From: Thermomonas alba
Lineage (GTDB): Bacteria > Pseudomonadota > Gammaproteobacteria > Xanthomonadales > Xanthomonadaceae
NCBI RefSeq assembly: GCF_022419205.1
Contig: NZ_JAJOZU010000003.1
Coordinates: 186,001 to 250,000, forward strand
Length of the DNA: 64,000 nt
Reading direction: 5' to 3'
This document shows, one piece after another, positions 17,076 through 25,081 of the stretch. Below the pieces are notes generated by a model, which saw only the letters and a program-made list of their open reading frames with translations, made no database searches and was not told the DNA's origin. How positions within the stretch are numbered: position 1 is the stretch's first letter; every line of letters starts with the position of its first letter. A program made the position numbers and the translations under genes.

Positions 17076-18619
17076 AAGTGCGTGCGCAGATCGCGATGGT
17101 CCTCAATCTGGACAAGTGCATCGGGTGCCATACTTGCTCGATCACCTGCAAGAACGTCTGGACCTCGCGCGAGGGCGTCGAGTACGCCTGGTTCAACAAC
17201 GTCGAGACCAAGCCCGGCGTCGGCTATCCCAAGGAGTGGGAGAACCAGCAGAAGTGGAACGGCGGCTGGGTGCGGACCGCGAATGGCAAGCTCCAGCTCA
17301 AGGCGGGAGGGCGCTTCCGCCTGCTGTCCAAGATCTTCGCCAACCCGGACCTGCCGCAGATCGACGACTACTACGAGCCGTTCGATTTCGACTACCACCA
17401 TCTGCACGAGGCGCCCGAGGGTGCGCATCAGCCGACCGCGCGGCCGCGCTCGCTGATCACCGGCCAGCGGATGCAGAAGATCCACTGGGGGCCGAACTGG
17501 GAGGAGATCCTCGGCACCGAGTTCGCCAAGCGCTCGCGCGACAAGAACTTCGACAACGTGCAGAAGGAGATCTACGGCGCGTTCGAGAAGACCTTCATGA
17601 TGTACCTGCCGCGCCTGTGCGAGCACTGCCTGAACCCGGCCTGCGTGGCATCCTGCCCCAGTGGCGCGATCTACAAGCGCGAGGAGGATGGCATCGTCCT
17701 GATCGATCAGGACAAGTGCCGCGGCTGGCGGATGTGCGTGTCCGGCTGCCCATACAAGAAGATCTACTACAACTGGAAGACCGGGAAGTCGGAAAAGTGC
17801 ATCTTCTGCTACCCACGGATCGAGATGGGCGAACCGACGGTCTGCTCGGAAACCTGCGTCGGCCGCATCCGCTATCTCGGCGTGATGCTGTATGACGCCG
17901 ACCGCATCGAGCAGGCGGCGAGCGTGGCCTCCGAGAAGGATCTGTATCCGGCGCACCTCGAGATCTTCCTGGATCCGAACGATCCCAAAGTCATCGAGGC
18001 CGCCCGCGCCGAAGGCATCCCCGACAGCTGGCTGGAGGCGGCCAAAGCCTCGCCGGTGTACAAGCTGGCGATCGACTGGAAGCTCGCGCTGCCGCTGCAT
18101 CCCGAGTACCGCACGCTGCCGATGGTCTGGTACGTCCCGCCGCTGTCGCCGATCCAGTCGGCGGCAGAACGCGGCGACATCGCGATGAAGGGTGAGTTGC
18201 CCGACGTGGGATCGCTGCGCATTCCGGTGCGCTACCTCGCCAACATGCTCACGGCAGGCGACGAGGGGCCGGTCGTGCGCGCACTGGAGAGGATGCTGGC
18301 AATGCGCCTGTGGCGCCGCTCCCTGCATGTGGATGGCGTGAACGATACCTCTGCCCTGGATCAGGTCGGTCTGAGCGTGGCGCAAGCCGAGGAGATGTAC
18401 CGCTACCTCGCCATCGCCAACTACGAAGACCGGTTCGTAGTGCCGAGTGCGCACCGCGAGTACGCCAACGACGCCTTCGGCGAGCGTGGCGGCTGCGGCT
18501 TCACCTTCGGCAATGGCTGCAGCCCGGCATCCCCGGCCGAAGCACTGTTCGGCGGACGCCCCAGCACCACCTACCAGGTGCCGCCAGCACGGCAGCAACC
18601 GGAAAGGGAGCCCGCATGA
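17072..18619 (+). CDS. narH: Nitrate reductase beta subunit NarH
   Basis: The electron-transfer subunit of NarGHI, 515 residues, passing electrons from NarI haem to NarG. Four cysteine groups are visible: CIGCHTC near residue 16, CEHCLNPACVASCP near 185, CRGWRMCVSGCP near 217, and CIFCYPR near 244. The tryptophan in the third group (C-R-G-W) replaces a cysteine and marks the 3Fe-4S cluster, as in E. coli NarH. Start and stop codons overlap narG and narJ, so the operon is translationally coupled. Confidence 0.97.
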   Translation: MKVRAQIAMVLNLDKCIGCHTCSITCKNVWTSREGVEYAWFNNVETKPGVGYPKEWENQQKWNGGWVRTANGKLQLKAGGRFRLLSKIFANPDLPQIDDYYEPFDFDYHHLHEAPEGAHQPTARPRSLITGQRMQKIHWGPNWEEILGTEFAKRSRDKNFDNVQKEIYGAFEKTFMMYLPRLCEHCLNPACVASCPSGAIYKREEDGIVLIDQDKCRGWRMCVSGCPYKKIYYNWKTGKSEKCIFCYPRIEMGEPTVCSETCVGRIRYLGVMLYDADRIEQAASVASEKDLYPAHLEIFLDPNDPKVIEAARAEGIPDSWLEAAKASPVYKLAIDWKLALPLHPEYRTLPMVWYVPPLSPIQSAAERGDIAMKGELPDVGSLRIPVRYLANMLTAGDEGPVVRALERMLAMRLWRRSLHVDGVNDTSALDQVGLSVAQAEEMYRYLAIANYEDRFVVPSAHREYANDAFGERGGCGFTFGNGCSPASPAEALFGGRPSTTYQVPPARQQPEREPA

Positions 18620-19317
18620 AAGTGCTCAAGCTGATCGGCCTGCTGCTCGACTACCCGGATGAGGCGCTGTGGGAGCACGGCGACGAACTGCGTGCGGCCT
18701 GCGCGGCAGCACCCTTGTCGGAGGAGCGTCGCGCGCGGCTCGGCGCCTTCCTCACGCAGCTGCTGGACATGGAGCCGATGCAGGCCCAGGAACGCTGGCT
18801 GGCCCTGTTCGACCGCGGTCGCAGCATGAGTCTCCTGCTGTTCGAGCACATCCATGGCGAGTCCAGGGATCGCGGACAGGCCATGGTCGATCTGCTCGAA
18901 ACCTATCGGCGCGCCGGCTTCGAGCTGAACACGAAGGAACTGCCCGACTACCTGCCCGTGGTGCTGGAGTTCCTCTCCCAGCGCCCCGAGGAGGAGGTCG
19001 CCGACTGGCTCCACCACATCGGCCACATCCTCGAGCTGCTCTGCGCGAGGGCGATCGAGCGTGACAGCGAATACGCCAGCGTGCTCGAAGCGCTGGTCGA
19101 GCTGGCGATGGGACGCGTCGATCTCGGCCCCCTGCGCCGGCGGGTGGCGAGTGAGGCGCGGGATGACACCCGTGAGGCGATCGATGCCGTGTGGGAGGAG
19201 GAAGCCGTGCGTTTCGGCTCTGCCACCGACGAAGGCCCGTGCCAGCCCACTTCCAGCCCCCAGCGAGCCCCACGCGCCGCCGTTCCGGCCCAGGGCGCCA
19301 CTGCAACCGCAAGGTGA
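18616..19317 (+). CDS. narJ: Nitrate reductase assembly chaperone NarJ
   Basis: NarJ binds apo-NarG and controls cofactor insertion and membrane docking. The 233-residue, largely helical protein shows the family start MKVLKLIGLLLDYPDEALW, the HIHGESRDRGQAMVDLL segment and the ELPDYLPVVLEFL helix. The last 35 residues are low-complexity Pro/Ala/Arg and probably disordered. The ATG overlaps the narH stop, and GGAAAGGGAG lies just upstream. narI follows after 4 bases. Confidence 0.95.
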   Translation: MKVLKLIGLLLDYPDEALWEHGDELRAACAAAPLSEERRARLGAFLTQLLDMEPMQAQERWLALFDRGRSMSLLLFEHIHGESRDRGQAMVDLLETYRRAGFELNTKELPDYLPVVLEFLSQRPEEEVADWLHHIGHILELLCARAIERDSEYASVLEALVELAMGRVDLGPLRRRVASEARDDTREAIDAVWEEEAVRFGSATDEGPCQPTSSPQRAPRAAVPAQGATATAR

Positions 19318-19321
19318 TGCC

Positions 19322-20023
19322 ATGACTGCCATCGACTACTTCTGCTTCCAGATCTTCCCCTACCTCGCGCTGGGCGTGTTTCTCATCGGCAGCTGGGCGC
19401 GCTTCGATCTTGCCGCCAACACCTGGCGAACCGGCTCCAGCCAGCTCCTCTCGGGGCGGTGGATGCGGCTGGGGAGCAACTGGTTTCACGTCGGTGTGAT
19501 CGCCATTCTGCTCGGCCATTTCGTCGGGCTGCTTACCCCACATGCGCTCTATGAGCGCTTCATCAGTGCGGGTCAGAAGCAGGTCTTGGCCATGGCGGTG
19601 GGAGGATTCTTCGGCGTGATGTGCTTTATCGGGCTGACCATCCTGCTGCTACGCCGTCTTTTCAATCCGAGGATCCGCGCCACCTCGTCCGCCCGCGACA
19701 TCCTGGTGCTGGTACTGCTGTATGCACAGCTTCTGCTCGGGCTGTCCTCGATCTACGTCTCGGCCGGCCACATGGACGGGGTGCAGATGATGAAGCTGGC
19801 CGAGTGGGCGCAGCACATCGTCACCTTCCGCCCCGGCGCGGCGGAATACATCCATGATGCGCACTGGATCTACAAGGCCCACGTGTTCCTGGGCATGACC
19901 CTGATCCTGATCTTCCCGTTCACCCGCCTCGTCCATATCTGGTCGATCCCGCTGTCCTACCTCACCCGTCCCTATCAGGTGGTACGCAAGCGTTCTGCGC
20001 CACTCGACTACGGGAGCCGCTGA
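19322..20023 (+). CDS. narI: Nitrate reductase gamma subunit NarI (cytochrome b)
   Basis: The membrane anchor that oxidises quinol and carries two b haems. In 233 residues it has five hydrophobic helices, and the four haem-ligand histidines fall at His56, His66, His187 and His205, the same positions as in E. coli NarI. The gene follows narJ closely and is followed 3 bases later by the foldase gene, keeping the whole narK-narGHJI set in one transcription unit. Confidence 0.97.
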   Translation: MTAIDYFCFQIFPYLALGVFLIGSWARFDLAANTWRTGSSQLLSGRWMRLGSNWFHVGVIAILLGHFVGLLTPHALYERFISAGQKQVLAMAVGGFFGVMCFIGLTILLLRRLFNPRIRATSSARDILVLVLLYAQLLLGLSSIYVSAGHMDGVQMMKLAEWAQHIVTFRPGAAEYIHDAHWIYKAHVFLGMTLILIFPFTRLVHIWSIPLSYLTRPYQVVRKRSAPLDYGSR

Positions 20024-20026
20024 GTC

Positions 20027-20902
20027 ATGGCGCGCGAGGTTCCGATCGTGATGGATGCCGGCTCACTCTCGGATGCGGCCAGGTCTGCGTTGGACACCCC
20101 CGATCCTGAAGTCGGGAGAACGGCCATTCCACCGCCTCCGCCGGCCTGGGTGCATGTCGGCGACACTCCCATCAGCGAGGCCGAGATCGCGCGCGAAATG
20201 CAGTACCATCCCGCACGCGATCCGCACGTCGCACGCCACGAAGCCGCGCGTGCCTTGGTCGTGCGCGAGTTGCTCCGGCGTGAGATCGCGCGTCTGGGCC
20301 TGGCCGAGTCGGTTTGCCCCGAGCCTGGCGAGACGCAGGAGGACGCCTGCATTCGCGTGTTGCTGGAACGGGAAATCTCCGTGCCGGTGCCGGAGGAGGC
20401 GGCCTGCCGACGCTATTTCGAGCAGAACCGGGAGCGCTTGCACCATCCTGACCGGATCAAGGTGCGCCATATCCTGCTGGCGGCGCCTCCCGCCGATGCC
20501 GTGGCGCGGGCAACGGCCCGCGAGCGCGGCGAGGCGCTGATCGCCGAACTGCGCGAGCACCCGGAGCGTTTCACCGAGCTGGCCATGCGGCACTCTGACT
20601 GCCCTTCGCGCGACGCTGGCGGAGACCTTGGATGGGTCGAGCGCGGAGAGACAACGCCGGAGTTCGAGCGGCAGCTGTTCATGCTGCGCCCTGGACTTGC
20701 CGGGCTGACGGTGGAGTCACGCTGGGGGCATCACGTGGTCTGGGTCGATGCCATCGAGCGGGGCGCTCCCCTGGAATGGCACGAGGCTGCCCCGCGCGTC
20801 GCCGCCTATCTGGAAACCCAGGCCAGGCAGAACGCCATCCATCAGTACCTCGGGGCGCTCGCACAGCGGTACCCGGTCGTAGGGCTCGACGATTTCCCCT
20901 AA
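20027..20902 (+). CDS. PpiC-type peptidyl-prolyl cis-trans isomerase in the nar operon
   Basis: A 291-residue protein with a parvulin domain at about residues 135-245 (KVRHILLAAPP, DCPSRDAGGDLGWVERGE, FMLRPGLAG, GHHVVWVD). The N-terminal third is helical with the look of a SurA/NifM chaperone region. There is no signal peptide, so it acts in the cytoplasm. Foldases of this type are found after narI in several nitrate-respiring proteobacteria, which suggests help in folding or assembling the reductase; that role is inferred. Start at 20027 follows CGGGAG; a second Met at residue 9 is possible. Confidence 0.88.
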   Translation: MAREVPIVMDAGSLSDAARSALDTPDPEVGRTAIPPPPPAWVHVGDTPISEAEIAREMQYHPARDPHVARHEAARALVVRELLRREIARLGLAESVCPEPGETQEDACIRVLLEREISVPVPEEAACRRYFEQNRERLHHPDRIKVRHILLAAPPADAVARATARERGEALIAELREHPERFTELAMRHSDCPSRDAGGDLGWVERGETTPEFERQLFMLRPGLAGLTVESRWGHHVVWVDAIERGAPLEWHEAAPRVAAYLETQARQNAIHQYLGALAQRYPVVGLDDFP

Positions 20903-20921
20903 TACAGCAAGGAGACAAGCC

Positions 20922-22238
20922 ATGAACACCGCCGTGGCGCCCACGCCTGCCCAGCAGCAGACCGCCCTCTGGGCGAGCACGTTTGCCTTTACGGTCTGTT
21001 TTGCGGTCTGGACGATCTTTTCCATCATCGGCGTGCAGATCAAGCAGGAGCTGGGCCTGAACGACACCCAGTTCGGCCTGCTGATTGCCATGCCCATCCT
21101 CTCCGGCTCGCTCTCCCGCCTCTTTCTCGGTATCTGGACCGATCAGTTCGGTGGGCGGCGCGTGTTCACCTCCGTGATGCTGTGCGCGGCCGCCGCAACC
21201 TGGCTGCTGACGTTCATGAGTAGCTACGAGGGCTACCTCTTCGCCGCTCTGTTGATCGGACTCGCGGGCGGTAGCTTCTCGGTCGGCATCCCCTACGTTT
21301 CCAAGTGGTTCCCACCTGAAAAGCAGGGCACGGTGCTGGGCATCTTTGGCGCCGGCAATATCGGTGCGGCGGTCACCAAGCTGCTCGCGCCGATGGTGAT
21401 GGTGGCTATGGGCTGGAAGGCCGTGGCCAGCTACTGGGCGATCGGCCTTGCGGTCACTGCCGTGCTGTTCTTCCTGCTGACCCGGGAGGATCCCGACCAG
21501 GTCAGGCGTGCGTCCGGCGAGATCAAGCCGACCCCGTTCGTCGAGCAGTTGCGTCCGCTGCGCAACCTGCAGGTCTGGCGCTTCGGTCTGTACTACTTCT
21601 TTGTGTTTGGCGCCTTTGTGGCGCTGGCGCTGTGGCTGCCACGGCTGATGGTCGGAGCCTACGGGCTCGACATCAAAACCGCGGGTCTGCTCGCTGCCTG
21701 CTATTCGATCCCCGCCTCGCTGTTCCGCATCGTCGGCGGCTGGCTGAGCGACCGCATCGGCGCACGTAAGGTGATGTACTGGACGTTCGGCGTGTCCGTC
21801 GTATGTACCTTCCTCCTGTCCTACCCGCCCACTACCTACATCGTGCAGGGCATTCGCGGTCCGATCGAGTTCACGCTGGCCATGGGGGTGGTGCCGTTCA
21901 CGGTGCTGATCTTCGTGCTCGGCTTCTTCATGTCACTGGGCAAGGCGGCGGTGTACAAGCACATCCCGGTGTATTACCCGCAGCACGTCGGGGCCGTCGG
22001 TGGTGTGGTCGGCCTGATTGGCGGCCTCGGCGGGTTCGTCCTGCCCATCGCCTTCGGTGCGCTCAACGACCTGATCGGGATCTGGACGAGCTGCTTCATG
22101 CTGCTGTTCGTCCTGGTCAGCGTGGCCCTGACCTGGATGCACTTCGCCATCCGCCGGATGGAGCGCATGCACTTCCCGCAGATCGATACCGAAACCGACT
22201 TGCCCGAAATCATGAGTGCCCGAGCACAGAAGGGGTGA
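20922..22238 (+). CDS. narK: Nitrate/nitrite transporter NarK (second copy)
   Basis: A second nitrate-nitrite porter, 438 residues and twelve helices, only distantly similar to the first copy. It has the MFS segment LGIWTDQFGGRR, the signature-like GLAGGSFSVGIPYVSKWFPP near 125 and GVVGLIGGLGGFVLP near 365. AAGGAG is 8 bases before the ATG. Nitrate respirers often keep one proton-nitrate symporter and one nitrate/nitrite antiporter; this shorter type resembles NarK1, assumed to be the symporter. It closes the nar operon, with about 117 bases before modA. Confidence 0.92.
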   Translation: MNTAVAPTPAQQQTALWASTFAFTVCFAVWTIFSIIGVQIKQELGLNDTQFGLLIAMPILSGSLSRLFLGIWTDQFGGRRVFTSVMLCAAAATWLLTFMSSYEGYLFAALLIGLAGGSFSVGIPYVSKWFPPEKQGTVLGIFGAGNIGAAVTKLLAPMVMVAMGWKAVASYWAIGLAVTAVLFFLLTREDPDQVRRASGEIKPTPFVEQLRPLRNLQVWRFGLYYFFVFGAFVALALWLPRLMVGAYGLDIKTAGLLAACYSIPASLFRIVGGWLSDRIGARKVMYWTFGVSVVCTFLLSYPPTTYIVQGIRGPIEFTLAMGVVPFTVLIFVLGFFMSLGKAAVYKHIPVYYPQHVGAVGGVVGLIGGLGGFVLPIAFGALNDLIGIWTSCFMLLFVLVSVALTWMHFAIRRMERMHFPQIDTETDLPEIMSARAQKG

Positions 22239-22355
22239 GGGGTGGATTCGGACCGGAGGGCGCGCAAAGGAATGCGGTTCACGCCCTCCGGGTCTTCCTT
22301 TGTGGTCAGTGCGGGCGTGGTGATCCATGGTAGCCAGTGGCGAGCTGATGCGGTG

Positions 22356-23189
22356 ATGCCTGTGAAGACGCAAACGCAATGGCGGATGTTGGGGATAGCC
22401 GCGCAGGCCGTGCGCGGCATGCTCGGTCCCTGTCTGCTGGTGTGTGGGGGGTGGCTATCTTTCGTGCCGCTGGTGCGGGCCGAGCAAATCCGTGTCGCCG
22501 CCGCGGCTGATTTGAAGTTTGCGATGGATGAAATCGTCGCATCCTTCGAGAAGGCCAACCCTGGGGACGACGTCGAAGTCATCTATGGTTCATCGGGGAA
22601 GTTCTACGCCCAGATTCAGCAGGGAGCGCCGTTTGACTTGTATTTTTCTGCGGATTGCGAGTTCCCGCGCGGGTTGGCCAAGGCCGGGTTCAGTGCGTCT
22701 GCCGTCACGCCATACGCCTTTGGGCGCATCGTGTTATGGAGTACAAGCATGGATGCCAGCCGAATGACGCTGGCCGGTCTGACCGATCCTAGGATTACCC
22801 GGATAGCCATCGCCAATCCTAAGCATGCGCCGTACGGAAAGCGGGCCGAAGAGGCACTGCGGGCTCTTGGGCTGTTGGAGAAAATCAAGCCAAAACTGGT
22901 TTATGGAGAGAATGTTTCGCAAACGGCAGAGTTTGTGCGGACCGGCAATGCGCAGATCGGGATCATCGCGCTGTCTCTCGCGCTCAGTCCCGAGCTGGCC
23001 ATGCGCGGGGGGTACTGGCTGATTCCGCAGCGCCTGCATGCGCCAATGGAGCAATGCTTTATCGTCACCGAGCATGGCAAGAACAGCGGGCTGGCGCGCC
23101 GCTTCGCGCGATACATGCTGAGTGCTTCGGTGCGTGCGCTGATGAGGCGATATGGTTTCGTGCTTCCGGATGAGCGGATTGGGGGATAG
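22356..23189 (+). CDS. modA: Molybdate ABC transporter substrate-binding protein ModA
   Basis: The periplasmic molybdate receptor, about 277 residues including a signal peptide that probably ends at VRA before EQIRVAAAADL. The family landmarks are AAAADLKFAM, YGSSGKFYAQIQQGAPFDLYFSAD and NVSQTAEFVRTGNAQIG. The start at 22356 (MPVKTQTQ) gives a sensible signal peptide; an in-frame Met at 22386 is an alternative, and further upstream starts would lengthen the leader without adding family sequence. Molybdate supply serves the neighbouring cofactor and nitrate reductase genes. No ModE palindrome was seen upstream. Confidence 0.92.
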   Translation: MPVKTQTQWRMLGIAAQAVRGMLGPCLLVCGGWLSFVPLVRAEQIRVAAAADLKFAMDEIVASFEKANPGDDVEVIYGSSGKFYAQIQQGAPFDLYFSADCEFPRGLAKAGFSASAVTPYAFGRIVLWSTSMDASRMTLAGLTDPRITRIAIANPKHAPYGKRAEEALRALGLLEKIKPKLVYGENVSQTAEFVRTGNAQIGIIALSLALSPELAMRGGYWLIPQRLHAPMEQCFIVTEHGKNSGLARRFARYMLSASVRALMRRYGFVLPDERIGG

Positions 23190-23231
23190 ACTTCATACGC
23201 ATTTTCTGGAGCTGGGCTCCCCGGGGCGCGG

Positions 23232-23909
23232 ATGCTGACAGATAGTGATCTTCAGGCGATCGGGCTGACCGCGCGTCTTGCCGGGATCGTCACCCTGATT
23301 CTTTTAGTGTTGGGGACACCGATTGCCTGGTGGCTGGCGCGCACCAAGGCGTGGTGGAAGGGGCCGGTCAGCGCCGTGGTGGCGCTGCCTTTGGTTTTGC
23401 CGCCCTCGGTACTGGGCTTCTACCTGCTGCTGGCGATGGGGCCGGGTGGTCCGTTGGGGAAAGCAATGCTGGCACTCGGTCTTGGCCCGCTGGCGTTTAC
23501 CTTCCCGGGACTGGTCGTTGCGTCGGTGTTCTATTCACTACCTTTCATGGTGCAGCCGTTGCAGGCCGCGTTCGAGGCGGTGGATGAGCGCATCCTCGAG
23601 GCGGCGACGACTTTGCGGGCTTCCCCGATGGATGCGTTCTTTACGGTGGGCGTGCCGCTGGCGATCCCCGGATTCCTCACAGGGGCGATTTTGAGCTTTG
23701 CCCATACCGTAGGCGAATTTGGTGTCGTTTTGATGGTGGGCGGAAATCTGCCGGGCGTCACCCGGGTGGCGTCGGTGCGGATATACGATCATGTGGAAGC
23801 CATGGAATATATGCAGGCCCATAGTCTGGCTGCGGTAATGCTGGTGTTTTCGTTTCTCGTGCTGATGCCCGTCTACGCTTGGCGCTCGGGGCATCGGCGA
23901 GGCGGTTGA
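23232..23909 (+). CDS. modB: Molybdate ABC transporter permease ModB
   Basis: The inner-membrane channel of the molybdate importer, 225 residues with about five or six helices. The EAA loop that docks the ATPase is visible (EAATTLRASPMDAFFTVGVPLAIPG, residues about 120-145), as is the HTVGEFGVVLMVGG signature of ModB/CysW-type permeases. It contains a TTA leucine codon at residue 25, rare in such GC-rich DNA. modC starts 1 base after its stop. Confidence 0.94.
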   Translation: MLTDSDLQAIGLTARLAGIVTLILLVLGTPIAWWLARTKAWWKGPVSAVVALPLVLPPSVLGFYLLLAMGPGGPLGKAMLALGLGPLAFTFPGLVVASVFYSLPFMVQPLQAAFEAVDERILEAATTLRASPMDAFFTVGVPLAIPGFLTGAILSFAHTVGEFGVVLMVGGNLPGVTRVASVRIYDHVEAMEYMQAHSLAAVMLVFSFLVLMPVYAWRSGHRRGG

Positions 23910-23910
23910 G

Positions 23911-24978
23911 ATGGGGGGCATCCACGCGCGCTTCTTGCTCGAACGACCAGGGTTCGTCTTGGATGTGGATCTTGAGCTTCCGGGTCACGGGGTGACTGCC
24001 CTGTTTGGTCATTCTGGATCGGGAAAAACTACTTTTCTGCGCTGTATCGCCGGTCTGGAGCGGGTTCCCGAAGGGCGGCTCATCTTTGAGGGTGAAACCT
24101 GGCAGGATGCGAAGCACTGGCGGCCAACACATCAGCGGCCGATTGGCTATGTGTCCCAGGACGCCAGTTTGTTCCCCCATCTGACCGTGATGGGGAATTT
24201 GCGCTACGGCTATGCGCGTAGCCGCAGTACTGGCCGGGTGCGGCTCGATCAGATCATCGATATGCTGGGCATCGGGCATTTGCTCGATCGCAAGCCGGAT
24301 CGTCTATCGGGCGGGGAGCGTCAGCGGGTCGCGATCGCTCGTGCCGTCGCGGTTTGCCCGCGCTTGTTGCTGATGGACGAGCCCCTTGCCGCGCTGGATT
24401 TGCAGCGCAAGCGGGAAATCCTCCCTTTCCTTGAGCGTCTGCGCGACGAACTTGATATTCCCATTTTGTATGTCAGTCACTTGCATGAAGAAGTCGCGCG
24501 CCTGGCTGATCATCTGGTGCTGATGGAAGGCGGGAAAGTTTTGGCGAGCGGGGCGCTGTCTGACATGTCCGCGCGTATGGAGTTGCCCGTCAGGCTGGCT
24601 GATGACGTAGGCGTGGTGCTTGCCGGCGTGGTGGCCGAGAAGGATGTCGCCTGGCATTTGGCGCGGGTGGAGTTCGATGGGGGCAGCCTCTGGGTGCGTG
24701 ATGGTGGAGTACGAGTGGGGCAGCACGTGCGGGTACATGTGTTGGCGCGAGATGTGAGCCTGGCTTTGCAGCCTGGGGTGACCAGCATCCAGAACGTCTT
24801 GCTGAGTGAGGTGGATGCCGTCGGTGAGGATACGCATCCTGGCATCGCGTTAGTTCGCGTGCGGGTGGGAGCAGCGCTGTTGTTGGCGCGCCTGGCGCGG
24901 CGTGCAGTGTCACGGCTCGGGATCGCGGTCGGGCAGAGGGTTTGGACCCAGATCAAGTCAGCGGCCTTGGTCGAGTAG
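23911..24978 (+). CDS. modC: Molybdate ABC transporter ATP-binding protein ModC
   Basis: The ATPase driving molybdate import, 355 residues. Walker A GHSGSGKTT is near residue 33, the signature LSGGERQR near 131, and Walker B LLLMDEPLAALD near 152. Residues about 290-355 form a molybdate-binding TOBE domain (TSIQNVLLSEV), which separates ModC from other importer ATPases. It is the last gene of the molybdenum/nitrate block. Its stop codon lies about 65 bases before the ffh promoter, with a hairpin between. Confidence 0.95.
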   Translation: MGGIHARFLLERPGFVLDVDLELPGHGVTALFGHSGSGKTTFLRCIAGLERVPEGRLIFEGETWQDAKHWRPTHQRPIGYVSQDASLFPHLTVMGNLRYGYARSRSTGRVRLDQIIDMLGIGHLLDRKPDRLSGGERQRVAIARAVAVCPRLLLMDEPLAALDLQRKREILPFLERLRDELDIPILYVSHLHEEVARLADHLVLMEGGKVLASGALSDMSARMELPVRLADDVGVVLAGVVAEKDVAWHLARVEFDGGSLWVRDGGVRVGQHVRVHVLARDVSLALQPGVTSIQNVLLSEVDAVGEDTHPGIALVRVRVGAALLLARLARRAVSRLGIAVGQRVWTQIKSAALVE

Positions 24979-24994
24979 CTTGCCCGGCCCTGAA

Positions 24995-25014
24995 GCGCAG
25001 CTGGCAAGCTGCGC
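24995..25014 (+). terminator. Hairpin after modC
   Basis: GCGCAGCT (24995-25002) pairs perfectly with AGCTGCGC (25007-25014) around a GGCA loop. Only a short T-rich run follows, so termination may be weak, but it sits between the modC stop and the ffh promoter. Confidence 0.5.
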
Positions 25015-25018
25015 GATC

Positions 25019-25049
25019 TTGCGGGCGCGATGAAGTGAGTCGATATAAT
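25019..25049 (+). promoter_or_regulatory. ffh promoter
   Basis: A perfect -10 hexamer TATAAT (25044-25049) lies 33 bases before the ffh start. TTGCGG (25019-25024) is a plausible -35 with a slightly long 19-base spacer. Confidence 0.6.
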
Positions 25050-25081
25050 CGACGGTCTCCCGTATTTTCAGGGCTTCCCGC

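Noticed and set aside
22239-22355. ModE or FNR site before modA
   Set aside because: No palindrome resembling either consensus is present; modABC may be read from the nar operon or from an unrecognised promoter.
4373-25081. Classical mobile element or prophage
   Set aside because: No integrase, transposase, terminal repeat or tRNA-end duplication was found at either edge; only the gene order suggests insertion.
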